A DNA stretch of 38,479 bases from contig CAUJJV010000067.1 of the NCBI GenBank assembly GCA_963205375.1, positions 1 to 38,479 on the forward strand, read 5' to 3'. This document shows positions 17,620 to 27,282 of the stretch, piece by piece. How positions within the stretch are numbered: the stretch's first letter is position 1; every line of letters begins with the position of its first letter. The notes beneath the pieces are model-generated. The model saw only the letters and a program-made list of their open reading frames with translations, did not search any database and was not told the DNA's origin. Source of the stretch: Pseudomonadota bacterium. Its GTDB lineage: Bacteria; Pseudomonadota; Gammaproteobacteria; Burkholderiales; Burkholderiaceae_C. Made by a program: the position numbers and the translations under genes.

Positions 17620-19749
17620 ATGACAGTTTCCACCCAGGGTCTTGAGTTAAGTAGTGGTTCGCGTGCCGTAAAGGCAGCAGTGGAGCTGCTGTCTTCCATG
17701 CGGTTTGCCATTTCGCTGCTGACGCTGATCTGCATCGCGTCGGTGATCGGCACGGTACTCAAGCAGCACGAACCCTTGGGTAACTACATCAACCAGTTTG
17801 GCCCCTTCTGGGCTGAGGTGTTCGCGCGCGCCAGTCTTTACAACGTGTATAGCGCCTGGTGGTTCCTGGCCATTCTTGGCTTCTTGGTGACCAGCACTTC
17901 TTTGTGCGTGGCACGCAACACCCCGAAGATCATTGCCGATCTGAAGTCTTACAAAGAGAATATTCGCGAGCAAAGTCTCAAGGCGTTTGGTCACCGCGCT
18001 GAAACTGAACTGAAAGAGTCACCGGAAATGGCTGCGCGCCGTCTGGGCAGCTTGCTGGCTACGGGAGGCTGGAAGGTCAAGCTGCAGCGGCGCGAGACTG
18101 CCGCTGGCGCCGGGTGGATGCTTGCGGCCAAGGCCGGGGCTGCCAACAAGCTTGGCTATATTGCTGCACACAGCGCCATTGTGCTGGTCTGTCTGGGCGG
18201 GTTGCTGGACGGAGACCTGATCGTCCGGGCGCAGATGCTTTTCAACGGGAAAACGCCTTACAACGGCGGCGGCATGATCGCTGATGTGGCCAAGGAGCAT
18301 CGTCTCGGTGATCGCAACCCCACTTTCCGCGGCAATTTGTTGGTCGCCGAGGGAACGCAGTCCGACACGGCCATTCTTACGCAGTCCGACGGTATTCTTC
18401 TGCAGGAGTTGCCGTTTGCCGTGGAGTTGAAGAAGTTTGTCGTCGAGTACTACTCGACGGGCATGCCGAAACTGTTTGCCAGCGATATCGTGATCCATGA
18501 CAAGGAGACCGGGGACAAGATTCCTGCACGGGTGGAGGTCAACCATCCGGCCAGCCACCGGGGCATCGAGATCTACCAATCGAGTTTTGATGACGGGGGA
18601 TCTACGGTTCGTTTCAAAGCCATCCCCATGCATGTACAAACCAGGGCGTTCGACCTGGAGGGAAAGATTGGTGGGGCGTCGCAGTTGACCCGCGGAACCG
18701 CACCCGGTAGCGACCAACTGACTGTCGAGTACACCGGTTTGCGGGTCATTAATGTGGAAAATTTTGCAGCTGAGGGCCTGTCCGGCACGGATGTCCGCAA
18801 GGTAGATCTGCGTGAATCCATTGATGCCAGCCTGGGGGCAGCTAACAAGAGCACTAATAGAAAAGACCTGCGCAATGTGGGTCCCAGTGTCAGCTACAAA
18901 CTGCGTGATGCTGCAGGTCAGGCCCGTGAATTCAACAACTACATGCTGCCTGTGGATATGGGTGAGGGCGTGCCGGTGTTCCTTCTGGGAATGCGTGAAT
19001 CGCCTTCGGAGCCTTTGAGGTACCTGCGCGTGCCTGCAGATGCAAGCGGTTCCATGGATGATTTTATGCGTATGCGCTATGCCCTGCTGGACCCGGTCCT
19101 GCGGGACAAGGCCGTAAAGCGCTACGCCGCCAAGGCGGTGGATGCGCGCAATCCGGAGCTGGCAACGCAGCTGGGTGCCTCTGCTGCACGTGCGCTGTCC
19201 CTGTTTGCGGGAGAGAATAGTGTGCGCCCTGCAGCGGGCCTGCAGACAGTGGCAGATTTCATTGAAGCCAATGTCCCGGAGGCAGAGCGCAACAAGGCGG
19301 GCGAAGTCCTGATTCGCATACTCAATGGCACCGTGTACGAGTTGGCCCAGATCACCCGGGAGCAAGCGGGTTTGCCGCCTCTGGTGGCGGATGAGCGAAC
19401 CCAGATGTTCATGACGCAGGCGGTGCTGGCCCTGAGTGATGCGCCACTGTATCCAGCGCCGGTGGCTCTGCAACTGACGGATTTCACCCATGTTCAGGCC
19501 AGCGTCTTCCAGGTGGCCCGGGCACCCGGGAAAATGGTGGTTTACCTTGGCTGTGCCCTTCTGATACTGGGGGTATTTGCCATGCTGTACATACGGGAGC
19601 GGCGTTTGTGGATATGGTTCAGCCCTGTAGCGGGCGCCGACGCTGATGTAGCCCACGCCACCATGGCTTTGTCGACCAATCGCAAGACCATGGATGGTGA
19701 CCGTGAATTTGACCAACTCAAAGCCCGTCTGCTGGGCGTGACTTCGTAA
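17620..19749 (+). CDS. resB: Cytochrome c biogenesis protein ResB (Ccs1)
   Basis: 'ELLSSMRFAISLLTLICIASVIGTVLKQHEPLGNYINQFGPFWAEVF', 'YQSSFDDGGSTVRF', C-terminal TM. Confidence 0.95.
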   Translation: MTVSTQGLELSSGSRAVKAAVELLSSMRFAISLLTLICIASVIGTVLKQHEPLGNYINQFGPFWAEVFARASLYNVYSAWWFLAILGFLVTSTSLCVARNTPKIIADLKSYKENIREQSLKAFGHRAETELKESPEMAARRLGSLLATGGWKVKLQRRETAAGAGWMLAAKAGAANKLGYIAAHSAIVLVCLGGLLDGDLIVRAQMLFNGKTPYNGGGMIADVAKEHRLGDRNPTFRGNLLVAEGTQSDTAILTQSDGILLQELPFAVELKKFVVEYYSTGMPKLFASDIVIHDKETGDKIPARVEVNHPASHRGIEIYQSSFDDGGSTVRFKAIPMHVQTRAFDLEGKIGGASQLTRGTAPGSDQLTVEYTGLRVINVENFAAEGLSGTDVRKVDLRESIDASLGAANKSTNRKDLRNVGPSVSYKLRDAAGQAREFNNYMLPVDMGEGVPVFLLGMRESPSEPLRYLRVPADASGSMDDFMRMRYALLDPVLRDKAVKRYAAKAVDARNPELATQLGASAARALSLFAGENSVRPAAGLQTVADFIEANVPEAERNKAGEVLIRILNGTVYELAQITREQAGLPPLVADERTQMFMTQAVLALSDAPLYPAPVALQLTDFTHVQASVFQVARAPGKMVVYLGCALLILGVFAMLYIRERRLWIWFSPVAGADADVAHATMALSTNRKTMDGDREFDQLKARLLGVTS

Positions 19750-19753
19750 GCAC

Positions 19754-21112
19754 ATGACAACACTACACATGCCAACTGGCTCTTCCCAGGGTGGATCAAC
19801 GGGGCAGGTTGAAATACTCCATTCAGGTTACTTTGCGCGTAGAAATGCGTTTGACTGGGTGCTCGCTCTGGCTGTCATTTGTGGCTGTGTGTTTGCATTC
19901 ATGCAGTACCACGCAGCCATGGATGTGTATGAGAAAGGCATTCTGATTGCCGCAGTTCCCTGCGCCATCATGCTGGCCTGGTTCTGGCGCCCGCTGGGCA
20001 TCCTGATGCTGGTGGTTGCCGGACTGTCACTGGCTGGAATCGTGTCTTACCAGGGAAACCTGGCGCGTGCCGAGACGGTGTTCTGGTTGAAGTACTTCCT
20101 GTCTAGCCAGTCTGCCATCCTCTGGATGAGCATGCTCTTCTTCATGAGCACGGTGTTCTACTGGATTGGCGTGTTTGCCAAAGGCCGTGCCGAGGGGATG
20201 GAGCTGGTGGCGTCGCGTCTGGTCTGGGTGGCTGTCACCATGGCTTTGACTGGCACCATGGTGCGCTGGTATGAGAGTTACCTTCTGGGCGCCGACATCG
20301 GGCATATCCCGGTCAGCAATCTGTACGAAGTGTTCGTCATGTTTTGCTGGATGACGGCGACGTTCTATCTTTATTTCGAAGCCCAGTACAAGACACGTGC
20401 TCTGGGGGCATTTGTCATGCTGGTGGTGAGTGCCGCGGTGGGTTTTCTGCTCTGGTACACCGTGGTGCGCCAGGCGCACGAGATCCAGCCTCTGGTACCC
20501 GCCCTCAAGAGCTGGTGGATGAAGCTGCATGTGCCGGCCAACTTCATTGGCTATGGGACGTTTGCCCTATCCGCCATGGTGGCTTTTGCCTACCTGATCA
20601 AGCAGCAGGCGACCGAAACGCGCTGGTACAAGCTGGCGCCACTGTGGCTGCTGGGCGTAGTGCTGTGCTTTGAACCCATCGTGTTTCGCAAGTCGGCTGT
20701 CGCGGGTATGAGCGATTACTGGGCCGTGTATTTCGGCATCTCGGCCCTCATCGTGGCGAGCATTGTTTTTGGCCGCCAGCGGATTGCAGCGAGGTTACCC
20801 TCGTTTGAAATCCTTGATGACGTGATGTACAAGGCCATTGCTGTGGGTTTTGCTTTTTTCACGATTGCAACGGTGCTTGGCGCGCTGTGGGCCGCGGAGG
20901 CTTGGGGCGGCTACTGGAGCTGGGACCCCAAGGAAACCTGGGCGCTGATTGTCTGGCTCAACTACGCCGCCTGGCTGCACATGCGCCTCATGAAGGGCTT
21001 GCGTGGAACCGTGGCAGCATGGTGGGCACTTGCGGGACTGGCGGTCACCACTTTCGCGTTCATCGGTGTCAACATGTTCCTGAGCGGTTTGCACAGCTAC
21101 GGAACCCTGTAG
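19754..21112 (+). CDS. ccsB: c-type cytochrome biogenesis protein CcsB (ResC)
   Basis: 'AAEAWGGYWSWDPKETWALIVWLNYAAWLHMRL' WWD-type haem-handling signature; multi-TM. Confidence 0.95.
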   Translation: MTTLHMPTGSSQGGSTGQVEILHSGYFARRNAFDWVLALAVICGCVFAFMQYHAAMDVYEKGILIAAVPCAIMLAWFWRPLGILMLVVAGLSLAGIVSYQGNLARAETVFWLKYFLSSQSAILWMSMLFFMSTVFYWIGVFAKGRAEGMELVASRLVWVAVTMALTGTMVRWYESYLLGADIGHIPVSNLYEVFVMFCWMTATFYLYFEAQYKTRALGAFVMLVVSAAVGFLLWYTVVRQAHEIQPLVPALKSWWMKLHVPANFIGYGTFALSAMVAFAYLIKQQATETRWYKLAPLWLLGVVLCFEPIVFRKSAVAGMSDYWAVYFGISALIVASIVFGRQRIAARLPSFEILDDVMYKAIAVGFAFFTIATVLGALWAAEAWGGYWSWDPKETWALIVWLNYAAWLHMRLMKGLRGTVAAWWALAGLAVTTFAFIGVNMFLSGLHSYGTL

Positions 21113-21168
21113 TGTGCGGGTAGAGAAACGTCGCTGACGGACGACCAACCAATATCGAGGACGTCTTT

Positions 21169-22176
21169 ATGCTGATCAAGACCAATTCCCACGGGTTCAA
21201 CCACCCCATCGCCAGCGAGATCACGGACCGTACGGTGTATGAGCAGCGGCGCAGCATGCTCAAAGCGCTGGCCGCCGGCGCTGCCGGAAGTTCCATGGCG
21301 GTATGGGCTGCACGCGAGGCCCTCGCGCAGCCTGCGACGTGGGGTACGCGTCCAGGCAAGCTGGCTGCACTGGCAGGCGGCGTGACCCGGGCGGATGGCG
21401 GGATGACGCTGGACAAGGTCACTCCGTACAAGGACGCCAGTACCTACAACAATTTCTACGAATTCGGCACGGACAAGAGCGATCCGGCGGTCAACGCCCA
21501 TACCCTGAAAACGCGCCCTTGGTCGGTAGAAATTGAAGGCCTGGTCAAAAAGCCCGGGAAGCTGGCGCTGGAAGACCTGCTCAGACTCAGCCCCATGGAA
21601 GAGCGTATTTACCGTCTGCGGTGCGTCGAGGGCTGGTCGATGGTGATTCCCTGGGTCGGTTACGCACTGGCGGATCTGATCAAGCGTGTGGAGCCCCTGG
21701 GGAGTGCGAAGTACGTGGAGTTTGTGACTCTGGCGGATCCGAAGACCATGCCTTTTGTGGGGTCGAGGGTGCTCGACTGGCCGTATGTGGAGGGCTTGCG
21801 TCTGGATGAAGCCATGCATCCGCTGACATTGCTGACGTTTGGCATGTACGGTGAGGTGCTGCCCAACCAGAGCGGAGCTCCGGTGCGACTGGTGGTTCCC
21901 TGGAAGTACGGCTTCAAAAGCGGCAAGAGCATTGTCAAGATCCGCTTTACGGACAAACAACCGGGTACGGCGTGGAACAAGGCGGCAGCCAACGAATATG
22001 GTTTCTATTCCAACGTCAATCCCCAAGTGGACCACCCGCGCTGGAGTCAGGCGACCGAGCGCCGCATTGGTGAGGACGGATTGTTTGCCAAGAAGCGCAA
22101 AACCCTGATGTTCAATGGGTATGAAGCACAGGTTGGCCAGTTGTACGCTGGCATGGACCTCAAGAAGTTCTACTGA
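21169..22176 (+). CDS. msrP: Protein-methionine-sulfoxide reductase catalytic (molybdopterin) subunit
   Basis: Tat-like '[29 protein letters not shown]'; '[29 protein letters not shown]' typical of MsrP (YedY). Confidence 0.95.
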   Translation: MLIKTNSHGFNHPIASEITDRTVYEQRRSMLKALAAGAAGSSMAVWAAREALAQPATWGTRPGKLAALAGGVTRADGGMTLDKVTPYKDASTYNNFYEFGTDKSDPAVNAHTLKTRPWSVEIEGLVKKPGKLALEDLLRLSPMEERIYRLRCVEGWSMVIPWVGYALADLIKRVEPLGSAKYVEFVTLADPKTMPFVGSRVLDWPYVEGLRLDEAMHPLTLLTFGMYGEVLPNQSGAPVRLVVPWKYGFKSGKSIVKIRFTDKQPGTAWNKAAANEYGFYSNVNPQVDHPRWSQATERRIGEDGLFAKKRKTLMFNGYEAQVGQLYAGMDLKKFY

Positions 22177-22800
22177 TTGGGCGTGAGGACATTTTTGAAC
22201 ACATGGCTTCTGCACAAGGCTGCCAAACCGGCAGCCTTTTTACTGGGGCTGCTCCCTGCACTGTGGCTGGTTTATGGCGCGGCGTTTGATCAGTTAGGGG
22301 CCAATCCGGCAGAGGCGCTGGTGCGCTCAACCGGCGACTGGACCTTGCGAATGCTGTGTGCTGTTCTGGCGGTGACACCTTTGCGTGTCAGCGCGGGCTT
22401 GCCAGGGTTGGCCCGCTTTCGGCGCATGGTGGGGCTGTTCGTGTACTTCTATGCCACGCTGCACCTGCTGGCCTACAGCTGGTTTGACATGGGGCTGGAT
22501 GCCGGTGACATTGCCCGTGACATTGCAAAGCGTCTGTTCATTCTGGTGGGCTTTACCGCCGTGCTGCTGCTGACGCCGCTGGCATTAACTTCATCGAACT
22601 GGATGATTCGATGGCTGGGGGCGCGGCGTTGGCAGGCGTTGCACCGAAGCGTATATGTGGTGGCTGCGCTGGCCGTGCTGCATTTTTTCTGGATGCGCGC
22701 CGGCAAGAACAACTTCACCGAGGTGGCGGTGTATGCCGCTGTGCTGGCGACGCTCTTGGGATGGCGCGCACAGCGGCATTTTAATAAAAAACGCCCCTAG
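22177..22800 (+). CDS. msrQ: Protein-methionine-sulfoxide reductase haem-binding subunit
   Basis: Directly follows msrP; 'RRMVGLFVYFYATLHLLAYSWFDMGLD', 'WQALHRSVYVVAALAVLHFFWM'. Start codon uncertain (TTG 22177 or GTG 22183). Confidence 0.92.
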   Translation: MGVRTFLNTWLLHKAAKPAAFLLGLLPALWLVYGAAFDQLGANPAEALVRSTGDWTLRMLCAVLAVTPLRVSAGLPGLARFRRMVGLFVYFYATLHLLAYSWFDMGLDAGDIARDIAKRLFILVGFTAVLLLTPLALTSSNWMIRWLGARRWQALHRSVYVVAALAVLHFFWMRAGKNNFTEVAVYAAVLATLLGWRAQRHFNKKRP

Positions 22801-22842
22801 CCCTCGTGGAATATGCGTAAGCAGCTATTAAAAGAGTAGCAA
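22781..22842 (-). repeat. Dispersed ~58-bp repeat, copy 3 (between convergent msrQ and lysA)
   Basis: Minus strand: TGCTACTCTTTTAATAGCTG CTTACGCATATTCCACGAGGGCT AGGGGCGTTTTTTAT. Confidence 0.75.
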
Positions 22843-24141
22843 TCAGAGCAGCTTCTCGCCCCGCATCTGGTCTGCCATGGTGTCGCGGACGCGAATCAGG
22901 TGGTGGTTCTGGCCATCCACCAGAATCTCGGCGGCCTTGGGGCGGGAGTTGTAGTTGCTCGACATGCTCATGCAATAGGCACCCGCAGACAAGACCGCGA
23001 GCCGGTCACCGGCCTGCACTGCCAGTGGCCTGTCGCGTCCGATCCAGTCGCCACTCTCGCAGACGGGGCCCACCACATCACAGACCAGTCCGTTTGTGCT
23101 GCCTTTGACGTGCAGTGCTTCATCCAACGGAACGATGGTGTGAAAGGCCTGGTACATGGCCGGGCGCGGAAGATCGTTCATGGCGGCATCCACAATGCAG
23201 AAATTCTTTTGCTCGCCAGGTTTCATGAACAGTACTTCGGTAACGCAAACCCCGGCATTGCCTACCAGTGAGCGACCCGGTTCGATCATCAGCTTGCGTT
23301 GGCCAAAACCACGTGCGTCGAGCTTGGTGAGCAGCTTGGCCCACAGCGCGTCCGCGGCAGGAGGTGTATCGCCCTGGTAGTCGATGCCCAGACCGCCACC
23401 AAAATCGATGTGGTGGATGGGGATGCCTGCGGCCTCGATGCTTTCAACCAGGTCCAGCATGCGGTCCATGGCGTCCAGGTAGGGCGTTTCTTCCGTGATC
23501 TGGGAGCCAATATGGCAATCAATACCGACGATCTGCAGTCCCGGCAGAGACGCCGCGTGCTGGTAGGTTGCCAGCGTGCGCTCGTGTGCGATACCAAACT
23601 TGTTGCCCTTGAGCCCGGTCGAGATGTAAGGGTGCGTCTTGGGGTCCACATTGGGATTCACGCGAATGCTGATAGGCGCACATTTGCCCATGGATACAGC
23701 CACAGCGTTGAGCACATCTATCTCTGCCTCGCTCTCCACATTGAAGCATCCGATGCCGGCTTCCAGCGCCTGGCGCATCTCGGTGCGGGTTTTTCCGACA
23801 CCGGAAAAAATAACCTTGGAGGCATCGGCACCAGCAGTGATGACGCGGGCCAGCTCACCGGCAGAGACAATGTCAAAGCCGCATCCGGCCTGCGCGAACA
23901 CCTGCAGTACACCCAAGCTTGAGTTCGCCTTCATGGCGTAGCAAATCTGGGCGTTCCTACCCGAAAAACCGCGCTGGTAGGCCGCCAATGCGGCCAACAT
24001 GGATGCCTTGGAATACACGAACAACGGCGTGCCAAATTCAGTGGCGAGTCCATCAAGGGAGCAGCCCTCGACCTGCAACTGTCCGTCAGCGTAGTGGATG
24101 TGGGGTTGTCCTGGAATGGAAGGGGAGGTCATTGGATTCAC
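22843..24141 (-). CDS. lysA: Diaminopimelate decarboxylase
   Basis: 'FGTPLFVYSKASMLAALAAYQRGF', 'ICYAMKANSSLGVLQVFAQAGCGFDIVSAGEL', 'VCESGDWIGRDRPL', 'GAYCMSMSSNYNSRPKAAEILV'. Confidence 0.98.
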   Translation of the reverse strand: MNPMTSPSIPGQPHIHYADGQLQVEGCSLDGLATEFGTPLFVYSKASMLAALAAYQRGFSGRNAQICYAMKANSSLGVLQVFAQAGCGFDIVSAGELARVITAGADASKVIFSGVGKTRTEMRQALEAGIGCFNVESEAEIDVLNAVAVSMGKCAPISIRVNPNVDPKTHPYISTGLKGNKFGIAHERTLATYQHAASLPGLQIVGIDCHIGSQITEETPYLDAMDRMLDLVESIEAAGIPIHHIDFGGGLGIDYQGDTPPAADALWAKLLTKLDARGFGQRKLMIEPGRSLVGNAGVCVTEVLFMKPGEQKNFCIVDAAMNDLPRPAMYQAFHTIVPLDEALHVKGSTNGLVCDVVGPVCESGDWIGRDRPLAVQAGDRLAVLSAGAYCMSMSSNYNSRPKAAEILVDGQNHHLIRVRDTMADQMRGEKLL

Positions 24142-24305
24142 GGTTTTTTAGATTCAGGGGTAACCACTGGGGTTGCAGGAGCGAATGGTTTGGGGCTGGC
24201 ACGCTCTGGCAGATACAGTGCCCCGGTCTGGCCACAGCCCGCCAGATTCAGCACAACTGCACCAAGGACAATCGCACTGACTAGAATTTGCTTTGCTTTC
24301 AACAT
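24138..24305 (-). CDS. lptM: LptM/YifL-like small lipoprotein
   Basis: 55-aa ORF with lipobox: [34 protein letters not shown]; classic lptM-lysA synteny, overlapping the lysA start. Confidence 0.9.
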   Translation of the reverse strand: MLKAKQILVSAIVLGAVVLNLAGCGQTGALYLPERASPKPFAPATPVVTPESKKP

Positions 24306-24317
24306 GGTGAAATTGTA

Positions 24318-24647
24318 ATGACCGACCCCGAATTCCTGGATTACGCCGAAGCCCTGCTCAAAGCGGTGGAAGAAAGCTGTGACCGACTCAACGATGCAAC
24401 GGATGCCGATGTGGACAATCAACGCGTGGGCAGCATGGTCACGCTGACATTCGCCAACCGCAGCCAGATCATCATCAATCTGCAAAAGCCATTGCACGAA
24501 GTGTGGATGGCGACCAAGTCGGGGGGCTACCACTACCGTTGGGAAAAGGGGCAGTGGCAGGACACCAAGGGACAAGGTGAATTCTTTGACGCACTGTCCC
24601 GCAACGCGACGGCACAGGCTGGGGCAGCACTCAAATTCTCATCCTGA
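24318..24647 (+). CDS. cyaY: Frataxin homologue / iron donor protein
   Basis: '[22 protein letters not shown]', '[25 protein letters not shown]'; divergent from lptM-lysA. Confidence 0.95.
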   Translation: MTDPEFLDYAEALLKAVEESCDRLNDATDADVDNQRVGSMVTLTFANRSQIIINLQKPLHEVWMATKSGGYHYRWEKGQWQDTKGQGEFFDALSRNATAQAGAALKFSS

Positions 24648-27014
24648 TCAATCTTTGAATAGGTCCAGGATTTTTTTCTTTTCATCGCCTGCCGGAAGGG
24701 GTTGTGGTGCGGCAGGTTTGTCCTCAAGGCCCAAACCCGATACGCCAGCCCCTTTGGCGAATTCGTCGTAGAACCATTCGCCACCGATGTTGAGGATGCC
24801 TTCGGGCACCGCGGGCTCCGTTACCGGAACGCCCTTCAAGGCGGTTTCCATGTAGCTGATCCAAATGGGTAAGCTCAATCCCCCACCCGTTTCGCGATCG
24901 CCCAGTTTGCGCGGCGTGTCATAGCCAATCCAGGTGATGGCCGCCAGCGTCTGGTGGTAGCCTGCAAACCAGGCGTCCATGGAGTCATTGGTGGTGCCGG
25001 TTTTGCCGTAGATATCCGGCCTCTTGAGCGTTGCCTGGGCCCGTGCTGCCGTGCCTGAGCGGGTGACTTCCTGCAGCAGACTGTTCATGAGGAATGCATT
25101 GCGAGGTTCGATGGTGCGCTGGGTCTCGTCGGGCGCCAGGGGAGGAATATCTACGAGCACTTTGCCGCGCTGCTCACTGACGCGGCTGACCAGCCATGGG
25201 TTGACGCGGTAGCCTCCGTTGGCAAATACCGAATATGCCGTAGCCATTTGCATGGGGGTGACCGAGCCCGCGCCTAAAGCCATGGTGAGGTAGGGTGGGT
25301 GGCGCTCGGCCTCAAAACCGAAATGGGTGATCCAGTCCTGCGCGTACTGGGTTCCAATGGATTGCAGTATCTGGATGGAGATCATGTTCTTGGACTTGGC
25401 CAGACCGCGGCGCAGTGTCATAGGGCCTTCGAAGGTACCGTCGTAGTTCTTGGGTTCCCAAGGTTGTCCTCCAGTGACCCCTGCATCAAAAAACAGGGGG
25501 GCATCGTTGACCACGGTTGCGGGTGTGAAGCCTTTTTCTAGTGCAGCTGAATAAATGAAGGGTTTGAAGCTGGAGCCGGGTTGGCGCCAGGCCTGGGTGA
25601 CGTGGTTGAACTTGTTCTTGGCAAAGTCAAAGCCCCCCACCAGCGCCTTAATGGACCCGTCGCGCGGGTCCATCGACACAAAAGCCCCTTCCACTTCTGG
25701 GAGCTGGGTGATTTCCCATGCGCCTTTGGCGGTTTTCGCCACGCGAATGATGGCGCCACGACGAACCTTGATGTTGGGTGGCGCCTTGTCTGAAAGTCCG
25801 GATTGTGCAGGTTTGAGGCCCTCACCGGTGATTTCCAGCGTTTCACCACTTTGGCGGATCGCCTTGATGTGTTTGGCGTCTGCTTCCAGAACAACCGCGG
25901 ACATGACGTCGCCGTTGTCCGGGTGCTCATCCAGGGCATCGTCGATGGCGTCCTCGATCTCCTGGGCGGTCGATGGAAGTGTGATGAATTTCTCGGGGCC
26001 ACGGTAGATCTGACGGCGTTCAAAATCCATGATCCCGCGTCGCAAGGCTCGGTAGGCGGCGTCTTGGTCGGCTGTTCTGAGTGTGGTGTACACATTGAGG
26101 CCGCGGGTGTAGGTTTCATCGCCATACTGTGCGTACATTAGCTGGCGCACCATTTCGGTTGCATATTCGGCATGAACCTGCTTCGTGTTCGCTCCGGTCC
26201 TGATCTTCAGTTCCTGTTTTTTTGCTGTTTCCGCTTCCACTGCGGTAATAAATCCGTTTTCGAGCATGCGTTCAATGATGTAGAGCTGTCTTGAACGGGC
26301 CCTTTTCGGATTGGTGATGGGGTTGTAGGCTGACGGCGCCTTGGGCAGGCCGGCCAGCATGGCTGCTTCGGCAATCGTGATGTCTTTGAGTGGCTTGCCA
26401 AAGTAGGCTTCGGAGGCTGCGGCGAATCCGTAGGCCCTGTGGCCCAGGAAAATCTGGTTCATATAGATCTCAAGGATCTGGTCTTTTGTAAGCAAATGTT
26501 CCAGTTTGAACGTAAGCAGAATCTCGTAAATCTTCCGGGTGAAGGTTTTTTCGGATGTCAGGTACACGTTGCGGGCGACCTGCATGGTGATCGTGGACGC
26601 GCCCTGACTCTTGACACGTCCGACGTTGGCGAGTCCGGCGCGAATGACACCGATGTAGTCCACGCCACCGTGCTGATAGAAGCGGGCATCTTCAATGGCC
26701 AAAACTGCATTGGCCATGACCGGGGGGATTTCCTTGATGGGTGTCAGGTTGCGGCGTTCTTCGCCAAATTCACCTAGCAGATCACCCTCGGCAGAGAACA
26801 CCCGCAGGGGCAGCTTTGGGCGGTAGTCCGAGAGATCGGATATGTCCGGCAAATTAGGAAAAGCGACAGAAAGCGCCAACGCAATGACGAGCAGTAGGGA
26901 CAGCGCCCCGGCCATCGCCAGTCCCCCAATCCACAGTACCACCCGAACCAGCCAATGGTGCTGCGAGCCGTTGCCAGCTTTTGGCGAGTCAGATTTGTTG
27001 GAGGGTGTGGCCAT
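24648..27014 (-). CDS. mrcA: Penicillin-binding protein 1A
   Basis: Transglycosylase 'AVLAIEDARFYQHGGVDYIGVIRA', transpeptidase 'GSSFKPFIYSAALEKGFTPATVVNDAP' and 'YGKTGTTNDSMDAWFAGY'. Confidence 0.96.
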   Translation of the reverse strand: MATPSNKSDSPKAGNGSQHHWLVRVVLWIGGLAMAGALSLLLVIALALSVAFPNLPDISDLSDYRPKLPLRVFSAEGDLLGEFGEERRNLTPIKEIPPVMANAVLAIEDARFYQHGGVDYIGVIRAGLANVGRVKSQGASTITMQVARNVYLTSEKTFTRKIYEILLTFKLEHLLTKDQILEIYMNQIFLGHRAYGFAAASEAYFGKPLKDITIAEAAMLAGLPKAPSAYNPITNPKRARSRQLYIIERMLENGFITAVEAETAKKQELKIRTGANTKQVHAEYATEMVRQLMYAQYGDETYTRGLNVYTTLRTADQDAAYRALRRGIMDFERRQIYRGPEKFITLPSTAQEIEDAIDDALDEHPDNGDVMSAVVLEADAKHIKAIRQSGETLEITGEGLKPAQSGLSDKAPPNIKVRRGAIIRVAKTAKGAWEITQLPEVEGAFVSMDPRDGSIKALVGGFDFAKNKFNHVTQAWRQPGSSFKPFIYSAALEKGFTPATVVNDAPLFFDAGVTGGQPWEPKNYDGTFEGPMTLRRGLAKSKNMISIQILQSIGTQYAQDWITHFGFEAERHPPYLTMALGAGSVTPMQMATAYSVFANGGYRVNPWLVSRVSEQRGKVLVDIPPLAPDETQRTIEPRNAFLMNSLLQEVTRSGTAARAQATLKRPDIYGKTGTTNDSMDAWFAGYHQTLAAITWIGYDTPRKLGDRETGGGLSLPIWISYMETALKGVPVTEPAVPEGILNIGGEWFYDEFAKGAGVSGLGLEDKPAAPQPLPAGDEKKKILDLFKD

Positions 27015-27135
27015 AGGGAAGAGGTTGAGTGTGCGGCGCGATTATAGAAACGGGCATTTCAGCGGTAGAGTTTCACTTTGTTCGGATGGCTCCTGCCCAT
27101 TATCCATAACGGCTGTCTGTGGCATATTCATCTAA

Positions 27136-27177
27136 CAGACGGTTTCAGAACGTCTGCTTTTGGCAACGCTTGCGTTG
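27136..27177. promoter_or_regulatory. Two adjacent inverted repeats in the mrcA-pilM divergent intergenic region
   Basis: CAGACG (27136-27141) / CGTCTG (27151-27156), then CAACGC-TT-GCGTTG (27164-27177). Confidence 0.4.
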
Positions 27178-27197
27178 TTCCGAATTGGAAAAAACCT

Positions 27198-27226
27198 TTG
27201 CGGGACAAGGAGCTTACTGATAGCAT
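27198..27226 (+). promoter_or_regulatory. Weak candidate sigma70-like promoter for pilMNOPQ
   Basis: TTGCGG - 17 bp - TAGCAT upstream of pilM; similarity only. Confidence 0.25.
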
Positions 27227-27282
27227 TCAAGTGAATTCTTAAGTATGACTGTCCATTTGGCGGTCAATTTCAGGGGACAGTT

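Noticed and set aside
18019-19770. 583-aa minus-strand ORF opposite resB
   Set aside because: Shadow ORF; resB is well supported and no motif is seen on the opposite strand.
21097-22215. 372-aa minus-strand ORF opposite msrP
   Set aside because: Shadow ORF of msrP.
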